Shown in pieces: positions 56,168-64,000 of a stretch of 64,000 bases of DNA (its first letter is position 1; each line of letters begins with the position of its first letter). This DNA is from an uncultured Treponema sp. Its GTDB lineage: Bacteria; Spirochaetota; Spirochaetia; Treponematales; Treponemataceae. The notes beneath the pieces are model-generated. The model had not been told where the DNA came from, did not search any database, and worked only from the letters and a program-made list of their open reading frames with translations. A program made the translations under genes and the position numbers. The stretch is from assembly GCF_945873775.1 (NCBI RefSeq), contig NZ_CAMCEC010000004.1, positions 1 to 64,000 of the forward strand, written 5' to 3'.

Positions 56168-56812
56168 TTAGTTTGAGTTTTGCAAAAATCCTTTCTTTAC
56201 GAGCGGAACTAGCATTCCTCCAAACGCGTTTCCTATTGTCATTATAATCAGGCAGAAAAAGTTGTGCGCTGTCCAAGTGCGGGAAACTGAAAAATAAAAC
56301 ATATCGGCGATGCTGTGTTCAAATCCGCTTAGAATGAACGCCATTACAGGAAGAAAAATTGCCAGAACTTTTCCAACTGGATTTTCAATTGTCTTGAATC
56401 CGTCCGCGGCAATGAACATGAGGATTCCGCAGAAAAAAGACAAAACAAGAAGGCTTAAAGGCGTGTCTGCTGATTTTACCGCGCACATTGCGGCTGCCTT
56501 TTGTGCCATTGAGCTTGTTCTTGTGCAAAGAATGAGGAAAGCGAAAACAAATGTTCCTGCAAAGTTTCCAAGCCAGATTAGCGCGACTTCTGCAATATAC
56601 GAAGGCTTTTTTTCAACAATGTAGCCGACTTTTCCAGTGTAAAGATAAAATCCGAAGTTCAGGATTATAAAAAGTCCAGTTCCGAATAAAAATGCGCCTG
56701 AGATTTTGCTTTCGCACGAAAGAAATGCTGTTGCGCCGATTCCGATTGCGATTCCAGTCATAAATGAGCGCAAGATGATATTAAGCAGTTTTGATTTTAT
56801 TGAATTTTCCAT
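56168..56812 (-). CDS. formate/nitrite transporter (FNT) family protein
   Basis: Six TM stretches; 'LSGFEHSIADMFYF' and 'IGNAFGGMLVP' motifs. Confidence 0.85.
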   Translation of the reverse strand: MENSIKSKLLNIILRSFMTGIAIGIGATAFLSCESKISGAFLFGTGLFIILNFGFYLYTGKVGYIVEKKPSYIAEVALIWLGNFAGTFVFAFLILCTRTSSMAQKAAAMCAVKSADTPLSLLVLSFFCGILMFIAADGFKTIENPVGKVLAIFLPVMAFILSGFEHSIADMFYFSVSRTWTAHNFFCLIIMTIGNAFGGMLVPLVKKGFLQNSN

Positions 56813-56987
56813 GCGCCGATTCTACTTTTTTTTGTGATTTTTGTCTTTAGCGGAATATAATAAAATTCTTTTCTTGCGTAAAATAAATTGTAAATTTTTT
56901 ATTGTATGATATACTTAGATAGTTTCAAATGTTTTCGTCTGTAAGGATGATTTGTTTTTGCCAGAATTATTGAAATAGGTTTAAATT

Positions 56988-59006
56988 ATGAAAAAAAGAA
57001 CCGGTGTTGTAGTTCCGCTTTCGGCGTTGTATACAAAAGACTGCGCTGCCTGCGGAGATTTTCTTGCGTTGAAAAATCTTGCTGACTTCTGTGAAAAGGC
57101 GGGATTTTCTGTTGTTCAGCTTCTTCCTGTAAATGATACGGGAACTCAGTCTTCGCCTTATTCGGGGCTTTCTGCGTTTGCGCTTCATCCGCTTTTTATA
57201 AGAATTAATGCGCTGCCGGAATTTGAAGCGGCTCTAAAGGGAAGCAAGCAGTTTGCTTCGGCGTACAAGAATTTTGAAAAGAATTTTACATACAAGCGGC
57301 GGTTTGACTATGACGCTGTTGTAAATGAAAAAAATCAGCTCTTGCATCTTTTGTACAATTATATAGAAAAAACTTCTGCAAAATCAGAAAACGAATCTAT
57401 GCAGAAACTTCCGGCGCAAATGGAAAAGTTTATCCGCGCAAACAACTGGATTATTCCTTATGCGGTTTTCAAAAATATAAAAGACGAAAATATGCAGGCT
57501 TCCTGGAAAAGCTGGGATGAGCAGGTGCGCAATATAAGCCGCGAAAAAATCATGCTCAAATGGAACAATAAGGCAAAAAAATCCAGCCACAATTTTTTTG
57601 TCTGGTGCCAGATGCGGGCAAGCGAGCAGTTTAAAGAAAGCGCGGAATATCTTCGCTCAAAAGGAATAATTTTAAAAGGCGACATTCCGATTTTGATGAA
57701 CGAAGACAGCGTTGACTGCTGGACTTACCCTGAATTCTTTAGACAGGACTTGCGCGCTGGTTCTCCGCCAGATGGAGAAAATCCGCTTGGACAAAACTGG
57801 GGATTTCCAACTTATGACTGGGAGCGTCTTGAAGCAGACGGATTTGCTTGGTGGAAAGACAGAATAAAAGTTTCTTCTCAATATTATGACGCATTCCGAA
57901 TCGACCATGTTTTGGGCTTTTTTAGAATTTGGGCTGCAAAAGAATCTGAAACAACCGCTTATCTTGGACACACAGTTCCATATTCTGATTTTTCAAGAAA
58001 AGCCTTGAACGACTTGGGATTTTCTGACGACAGAATCAAATGGATTTCTGAGCCACATATTCCGACCGGGCTTATTGAAGAGATAACTTGGAACCATGAC
58101 GAAGCTGTTGCGTTCCTTGAGCAAGTTTGCGACCGTGTGAACAACGAGGAGCTTTGGAACTTTAAAAAAGAAATTTCTGGCGACAAGGAAATTTATTCCA
58201 AGAAGTTCTGCGATGATGAGCGCAAGGATTCCGCAGTGAAAAATGCGCTTGCTGAAAAATGGCGCGACCGTTCATTGATTCAAATTAAAAAAGACAGATT
58301 CATAAAAGTCTTTACGTTTGAAAAATCTTCAGCCTGGAAAACTTTAAGCTGGGATGAGCAGGAAAAACTGAAAAATCTTTTTGCCCAGACAGAAGAAAAA
58401 GAAAACGAGCTTTGGAAGCAGCAGGCTCTTTCTACTTTGGGCGCGATTGTCCATGCTTCTGACATGATTCCTTGCGCGGAAGATTTGGGCGTTAATTTAA
58501 AAGTTATGCCTGAAGTTCTTCAAAAACTTGAAATTCTTTCGCTTAAAGTTGTGCGCTGGTGCCGTGAGTGGGAAAAAGACGGACAGCCTTACATTCCGTT
58601 TGACCAGTATCCATCTTTGAGCGTTGCAACAACTTCTGTGCATGACAGTTCAACTTTGCGCCAGTGGTGGAATTCCGAAAAAGACAGCGTAAGAGCGTTC
58701 TTGTCTGCCTGCAAAACTGAAAACTGTCCTGATGCGAATTCAGCTTTTACTCCTGACATTGCAGAATTTATCTTGAAGACTGTTGCAAAATGCGAAAGCT
58801 CACTTCTTATAAATCCGCTTCAGGATTATTTGTTCCTTGAGCATTGCTTTTATCTTGAAAATGAAAATGACGAGCGCATCAATGTTCCGGGCAGCGTAAA
58901 CAGCTTTAACTGGACTTATAGAATTCCTGCTTTAATTGAAGAAATGTCTGAAAACAAATCTTTGATGAACAAGATAAAAACTGTGGTTCAGCTGCACGAC
59001 AAATAA
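56988..59006 (+). CDS. malQ: 4-alpha-glucanotransferase
   Basis: 'RTGVVVPLSALYTKDCAACGDF', 'FVWCQMRASEQFKESAEYLRSKGIILKGDIPILMNEDSVDCW', 'YDAFRIDHVLGFFRIW', 'AEDLGVNL'. Confidence 0.93.
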   Translation: MKKRTGVVVPLSALYTKDCAACGDFLALKNLADFCEKAGFSVVQLLPVNDTGTQSSPYSGLSAFALHPLFIRINALPEFEAALKGSKQFASAYKNFEKNFTYKRRFDYDAVVNEKNQLLHLLYNYIEKTSAKSENESMQKLPAQMEKFIRANNWIIPYAVFKNIKDENMQASWKSWDEQVRNISREKIMLKWNNKAKKSSHNFFVWCQMRASEQFKESAEYLRSKGIILKGDIPILMNEDSVDCWTYPEFFRQDLRAGSPPDGENPLGQNWGFPTYDWERLEADGFAWWKDRIKVSSQYYDAFRIDHVLGFFRIWAAKESETTAYLGHTVPYSDFSRKALNDLGFSDDRIKWISEPHIPTGLIEEITWNHDEAVAFLEQVCDRVNNEELWNFKKEISGDKEIYSKKFCDDERKDSAVKNALAEKWRDRSLIQIKKDRFIKVFTFEKSSAWKTLSWDEQEKLKNLFAQTEEKENELWKQQALSTLGAIVHASDMIPCAEDLGVNLKVMPEVLQKLEILSLKVVRWCREWEKDGQPYIPFDQYPSLSVATTSVHDSSTLRQWWNSEKDSVRAFLSACKTENCPDANSAFTPDIAEFILKTVAKCESSLLINPLQDYLFLEHCFYLENENDERINVPGSVNSFNWTYRIPALIEEMSENKSLMNKIKTVVQLHDK

Positions 59007-59033
59007 AATAAAACTTTTTTATTGGAGTTAAAT

Positions 59034-62000
59034 ATGAAGATTTCTTACAATGAATTTCACATCAGCCGGAAAGTAAGAGAGGAATGCAATTTTGAAGATT
59101 CGCTTTTTTCTTCTGCTGGAAATGTTGTTTTTGCAAACTTCAAGGCTGTGCATAAATTTCAGACAAAACTGAATGAGCTTTTTGACAAACGCGGTCAAAG
59201 TGAAAAAAAAGTTTCCGCAGGCTCTTTGAACGCAATGGGACTTATCGATGAAATTTTCCATTACGTTTGCATGATTTATAGAAGAGACAAAGCTCCTGAT
59301 TGCTTTAAAAATCTTCTTGCTGATTTGGACAGAAATTTTTCACAAGTAAAAATTGACAAATTGCTTTTGCAGTTCATGGAAGAATTTCCGCCTGTGGAAG
59401 TGTTTAAAAATAAAATTTCCGCGGAAGAATTTTTAGCGCAGAACTGCATTGATGCCGGCACAAAAATGGAACGCTCAAACCGGGAGCAGGTTTTGGAAGA
59501 GCTTGTGATGCTTCATCTTGCAAATGAAAATCCGGCGTTTTATCCGTTTGCAATTTTGTTTGACGATTCAAATCTTGCCGCCAATGCTGACTACATTAAA
59601 ACTTGGAATCAGATTAAGGCGTTCTTTTTAACTCAGCCTGTCTTTGGTCCTAAAAATAATTCGCTTATAAATATGCTTAAAGAGCCGGTTGTTGCTTCTC
59701 CGACTTCTTTAAAAGGCCAGTTGGATTATATCCGCACTTACTGGAGCGATGTTCTTGGCGAATGGATTCGTCGTCTTCTTGAGGGAATCGATACAATTTC
59801 CGAGGAAGAAAAAGCTGCGTGGCATCCTACAAACGGCGGTGAGGTTTCCATGGAAGCCTACACTTACGATGAAGAAAATCTGATGAAAGAATACGAGCGG
59901 TTCAGTCCTGACCGTGAATGGATGCCAAAAGTTGTTTTGATGGCAAAAACTGTTCTTGTATGGCTTTATCAGCTTTCTAAAAAATACAACCGCGATATTT
60001 CACGCCTTGACCAGATTCCAGATGAAGAGCTTGATGCTTTGCGCGATGAAGGATTTACAGGGCTTTGGCTGATTGGACTTTGGGAGCGCAGTTATGCTTC
60101 AAAAAGAATCAAGCAGATAAACGGAAATCCAGAGGCAGCCGCTTCTGCATATTCTTTGCTTGACTATGAAATTGCAGGAAATCTTGGCGGATGGCAGGCT
60201 TTGGAAAATCTTCGCTACAGATGCTGGATCCGCGGAATTCGTCTTGCAAGCGACATGGTTCCAAACCACACTGGAATGGACGGAACTTGGGTTACAGAGC
60301 ATCCTGATTATTTTATAACAACAAAGGAATGTCCGTTTCCTGGCTACACTTTTAATGGAGAAAATTTGAGCCGCGATGGTCGTGTTTCAATTTACCTTGA
60401 AGACCATTATTATTCAAAAAGCGACTGCGCAGTTTGCTTTAAGCGCGTGGACAATGCGACAGGAGACGTTACTTATATTTACCACGGAAACGACGGAACT
60501 GGAATGCCTTGGAATGACACAGCCCAAATTGACTTTTTGAATCCAGTTGCGCGCGAAGCCGTTATGCAGCAAATTTTAAAAGTTGCCCGGAATTTCCCGA
60601 TTATCAGATTTGATGCCGCGATGGTTCTTGCAAAAAAACATATCCGCCGCCTTTGGTATCCAGAGCCAGGACACGGAGGAGACATTGCAAGCCGTAGCCG
60701 TTATGCTTTGACTTCCGCGGAATTTGAAAAACGCATTCCAAATGAATTCTGGCGCGAAGTTGTTGACCGTTGCGCTCAGGAAATGCCGGACACGCTTTTG
60801 CTTGCTGAAGCGTTCTGGATGATGGAAGGATATTTTACACGAACTCTTGGAATGCACCGTGTTTACAATTCCGCCTTTATGAATATGCTCAAGAAGGAAG
60901 AAAATCAAAAGTACCGCGACACTGTAAAAAACACAATAAAATTTGATCCGCAGATTCTAAAGCGTTTTGTAAACTTTATGAACAACCCGGATGAAGAAAC
61001 TGCTGTGGCTCAATTCGGAAAGGGCGACAAATATTTTGGTGTCTGCACGCTGATGATTACAATGCCTGGACTTCCAATGTTCGGACACGGTCAGCTTGAA
61101 GGCTTTGAAGAAAAGTACGGAATGGAATACACAAAGGCCTACAAAGATGAAAAAGTTGATCAGGATTTGATGAACCGCCATTGGCACGATATTTTCCCTC
61201 TCATGCACAAGCGTTATCTTTTTGCGCCTGTTGAAAACTTTTTGTTCTATGATGTTTGGGACAACGGAACTGTAAATGAAAATATTTTTGCTTACTCAAA
61301 TGTCGTAGGCAACGAGCGCACAATTGTTTTCTATAACAATAAATATGAACGTGCCCAAGGCTGGATAAAGCAGTCGTGCGAGTACGCTGTAAAAACCGGC
61401 TCTGACGAAAATGACAAAGTGATGGTTTCAAAATCTTTGGCTGAAAGCATGGGATTCACTTATGGTTACAATCACTATGTAATTTTCCGTGAGCACAGAA
61501 GCGGACTTTGGTTTGTACGCAGAAGCGATGATTTGATTAACAACGGAATGTTTGTTGCTCTCAATGGATTTGAATATCAGGTTTATCTTGATGTGCAGCA
61601 GGTTGTTGACGGCGCGGATGGAAAATACTTTAAGCTTAATGAACTTTTGAACGGTTCTGGTGTTCCTGACCTTGAAATTGCATGGCAGGAATTCCGCTAC
61701 AAGGATTTGTTTGCCGCTCTTAAAAATTTCGTCACAAAAGAATTTATTCAGGATATTCATGCTTTGTTCTCTAGCGATTCTTCAAAAGAATTCAAGCTTG
61801 AAAACAAAGAGCCAACATCGCTCAAAAAAGTTCTAAAATCTGCAAAAGAAGCCGCTCTTGCTTACTACGAAAAAGAAAGCGAGTTTGCGCTTGAAGAAGA
61901 AAAACTTGCATCTGAAAATTCCAAGAAGAAAGCAAAGTCAAAGAAAACTGAATCATCTCTTGACCTTGATCAGAAATTCAAGGCATTTGAAAAGTGCGTT

Positions 62001-62678
62001 GAATATTTATACGAAGCTTATTCTGCGCCGGAAGATGAAGATTCTCCAAACAACTTGGAGCTTGAAATTTCTTCTGGAATCAAGTCGAATGAATTTAGCG
62101 CGGAAATTCTGTGTGCCTTTGCAGCAGTTGCTTCAGCTGGCGGTGAAAACTGCAAGAAGTGGGGCTACAGCCGCAAACTTTCTGAAATAATCGAAAGCGC
62201 AGGTTTCTTCAATTCAGAAATGAGAAACAACTTTATCCGCATTTTTGAAAGCATGAAGATAAGCGACTTGAACTTTGGAACTTCTGGATTTGTAAAGTCA
62301 ACATATACTGTGGCGAAATCACTTGTGGACTCTGAAAATTCATTTGTTCTTACAGGCGCAAATGAATTCAACGGAGTGCGCTGGTTCAACAAGGAAAAAA
62401 TGGATGCCACACTTTGGTATGCGTTTGCTTCCAACTGCATGACAAGCAAAAGAATTCTCCGCGAGCAGATTTTCAGACTTTACAGAACTTTGTTTGCTTC
62501 AAAGGAACTTGCTGAATACAAGTGCGAGCAGTTTACAGAAGCCGTAAAGCCCGTGAAGATGCCAGCTCCAAAAACAGAGAAGGCAAAAGCAAAAAAATCT
62601 TCCGCGGAAAAAACTGATGCTAAAAAATCAGCTGTGAAAAAAACTAAGAAAGATTCAAAGAGTTCAAAATCGAAATAA
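59034..62678 (+). CDS. large alpha-amylase (GH13)-family glycosidase with a Lys-rich C-terminal tail
   Basis: 'GIRLASDMVPNHTGMDGTWV', 'IIRFDAAMVLAKKHIRRLW', 'LLAEAFWMMEGYF'; C-terminus KAKAKKSSAEKTDAKKSAVKKTKKDSKSSKSK. Confidence 0.87.
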   Translation: MKISYNEFHISRKVREECNFEDSLFSSAGNVVFANFKAVHKFQTKLNELFDKRGQSEKKVSAGSLNAMGLIDEIFHYVCMIYRRDKAPDCFKNLLADLDRNFSQVKIDKLLLQFMEEFPPVEVFKNKISAEEFLAQNCIDAGTKMERSNREQVLEELVMLHLANENPAFYPFAILFDDSNLAANADYIKTWNQIKAFFLTQPVFGPKNNSLINMLKEPVVASPTSLKGQLDYIRTYWSDVLGEWIRRLLEGIDTISEEEKAAWHPTNGGEVSMEAYTYDEENLMKEYERFSPDREWMPKVVLMAKTVLVWLYQLSKKYNRDISRLDQIPDEELDALRDEGFTGLWLIGLWERSYASKRIKQINGNPEAAASAYSLLDYEIAGNLGGWQALENLRYRCWIRGIRLASDMVPNHTGMDGTWVTEHPDYFITTKECPFPGYTFNGENLSRDGRVSIYLEDHYYSKSDCAVCFKRVDNATGDVTYIYHGNDGTGMPWNDTAQIDFLNPVAREAVMQQILKVARNFPIIRFDAAMVLAKKHIRRLWYPEPGHGGDIASRSRYALTSAEFEKRIPNEFWREVVDRCAQEMPDTLLLAEAFWMMEGYFTRTLGMHRVYNSAFMNMLKKEENQKYRDTVKNTIKFDPQILKRFVNFMNNPDEETAVAQFGKGDKYFGVCTLMITMPGLPMFGHGQLEGFEEKYGMEYTKAYKDEKVDQDLMNRHWHDIFPLMHKRYLFAPVENFLFYDVWDNGTVNENIFAYSNVVGNERTIVFYNNKYERAQGWIKQSCEYAVKTGSDENDKVMVSKSLAESMGFTYGYNHYVIFREHRSGLWFVRRSDDLINNGMFVALNGFEYQVYLDVQQVVDGADGKYFKLNELLNGSGVPDLEIAWQEFRYKDLFAALKNFVTKEFIQDIHALFSSDSSKEFKLENKEPTSLKKVLKSAKEAALAYYEKESEFALEEEKLASENSKKKAKSKKTESSLDLDQKFKAFEKCVEYLYEAYSAPEDEDSPNNLELEISSGIKSNEFSAEILCAFAAVASAGGENCKKWGYSRKLSEIIESAGFFNSEMRNNFIRIFESMKISDLNFGTSGFVKSTYTVAKSLVDSENSFVLTGANEFNGVRWFNKEKMDATLWYAFASNCMTSKRILREQIFRLYRTLFASKELAEYKCEQFTEAVKPVKMPAPKTEKAKAKKSSAEKTDAKKSAVKKTKKDSKSSKSK

Positions 62679-63963
62679 CTGAATCTATATCGTCCGGGGC
62701 AATTGGAGCTTTGTCAAGTTTGACTGGCTTGAATGCCTCGGTGATATTGTTCGGCATTGCAGGAGATTCTCCTAAGTTGTGCATAAGAAAATCTTTGCTA
62801 AGCGCAGGCGAGTCTCTTGCAACAAGAACAATTGCTCCGTCTTCTTCCGCGGCAACATCACTTCTTTTTAGAACTGCCGCATAAGTTGCCGCTGTGTCAT
62901 GGTCTGCATAGACTTTGTATTGCATAAAAAGCTTTTTGCAGGCTGCTTCAACTTCTTTTTCCGAAACTGCCGCTGGGTAAACAAAGCTTCTAAGCATAAG
63001 CGAATTTGCCTTGAAAATCTGTTCAAGCCTTTCTATGTTTGAAGGCGAAGCTGGATCTGCAGGCGTGCGTTTTTCAAGAGGAATCATGCTGTTCATAACC
63101 ATGCAGTTTCCGCCGGCATCAAGAGTAAGTTCCGGTGTTGAAGGAACGATGAATCCGTTTACAGGAAGTGCCATTCTCCAGCCGTAAAGACCTGAAACAA
63201 GATTTCCGTAGTTGCCAGCAGGAACGGCATAAAAAATGTCTCCGTTTATAATTCCCTTGAGCCTTGAAAATGCGAATGTGTAGAAAAATGACTGCGGTAA
63301 AAGCCGCCCGATGTTTGCTGTGTTTGCCACTGTCAGGCTGAGTTTTTTTACAAGCTGCTTGTCTGCAAAAATTTTCCTTACGATTTTGTGGCAGTCCTGT
63401 TCTGTTCCGTCTATTTCAATTGGATAAATATTTCCGCCGTTCCAAACAAAGCTTTTTTCATCAATTCCGCGCAATTTTCCTTTTGGCGCAAGAAGCACAG
63501 ATTTTAGAAGTTTTTTTCCGTCGATAGCTTTTGCCATGCACGCTCCAAGTTCGCCCGTAGTCGCATCGAGCAGAATGGCTTTTTTTCCGTCCATCTGTAG
63601 AATCGTTTCCAATGCAGAAGTTAAATAAGAAACTCCGAAGTCTTTAAAAGTTCCAGTTGCGCCGTGATAAAGCTCAAGAATAAAAAGATTTTTGTCCAGC
63701 TGCCTAAAAACTGGATCTTTTGGAAATGCGTGAGTTGCAATTGCTTCGCATATTACAGGGCTGAATTCTTCATTTATCATTGCGGAAGTGAGCGCGCCTG
63801 AAAGAGAAGCGAATGTTGTTTTTTCGTTTGTATAATAAATCCAGCGGCGCAAATCGTCTGTGTCGTCTGGAACGTAAAGTCCGCCATCAGAAGGAATGCA
63901 GTCCAAAACTGCCTGTTTGAATCCTACGATATTCCGGGCATCACGTGTGCTAAAAAATTTCAT
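62644..63963 (-). CDS. thrC: threonine synthase
   Basis: 'MKFFSTRDARNIVGFKQAVLDCIPSDGGLYVPDD', 'ELYHGATGTFKDFGVSYL', 'AVPAGNYGNLVSGLYG'. Confidence 0.95.
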   Translation of the reverse strand: MKFFSTRDARNIVGFKQAVLDCIPSDGGLYVPDDTDDLRRWIYYTNEKTTFASLSGALTSAMINEEFSPVICEAIATHAFPKDPVFRQLDKNLFILELYHGATGTFKDFGVSYLTSALETILQMDGKKAILLDATTGELGACMAKAIDGKKLLKSVLLAPKGKLRGIDEKSFVWNGGNIYPIEIDGTEQDCHKIVRKIFADKQLVKKLSLTVANTANIGRLLPQSFFYTFAFSRLKGIINGDIFYAVPAGNYGNLVSGLYGWRMALPVNGFIVPSTPELTLDAGGNCMVMNSMIPLEKRTPADPASPSNIERLEQIFKANSLMLRSFVYPAAVSEKEVEAACKKLFMQYKVYADHDTAATYAAVLKRSDVAAEEDGAIVLVARDSPALSKDFLMHNLGESPAMPNNITEAFKPVKLDKAPIAPDDIDSVISILNSLNLS

Positions 63964-64000
63964 TTATGTATCCCCAACCATTTTTATTATTCAAAATAAT

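Overview
The window looks like a Treponema-type spirochaete chromosome: AT-rich, dense housekeeping operons, spirochaete-style lipoproteins, an Rnf operon and a short AlaRS. I can support about 50 protein genes, two tRNAs (Asn-GTT, Asp-GTC) and several terminators. Identifiable blocks are: a lipoprotein cluster (LpoB-like, COG3014-like, LPP20-like); htpG; a small RelA/SpoT-type synthetase; argH; an amino-acid ABC transporter; a CBS/DRTGG Mn-pyrophosphatase; a Gld-like ABC cassette; polA-coaE; rnfCDGEAB plus an NhaC-type antiporter; uraA-upp; alaS; nusB; groES; a sigma-70-family factor; recG; dnaE; murE-ddl-murD; purC; an FNT transporter; malQ; a large alpha-amylase-family protein; and thrC. 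The most interesting signals are non-coding. (1) A dispersed family of small hairpins, TGTCATT-N6-CTTGA-N6'-AATC, has arms that differ between copies through compensatory changes. (2) A 97-bp direct repeat containing one of these hairpins plus a promoter and start codon brackets two accessory secreted-protein genes between dnaE and murE. (3) A degenerate array of about 41-bp units lies upstream of polA. (4) A 22-bp tandem array lies next to an IS256-family transposase remnant. (5) A near-consensus sigma-54 promoter lies upstream of the sigma-70-family gene. (6) Several strong promoters have the -10 box only 6-8 nt from the ATG, suggesting leaderless mRNAs. I did not find a clear CRISPR array, a complete mobile element or a recognisable defence system. 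All family names come from reading the proteins, not from database searches.
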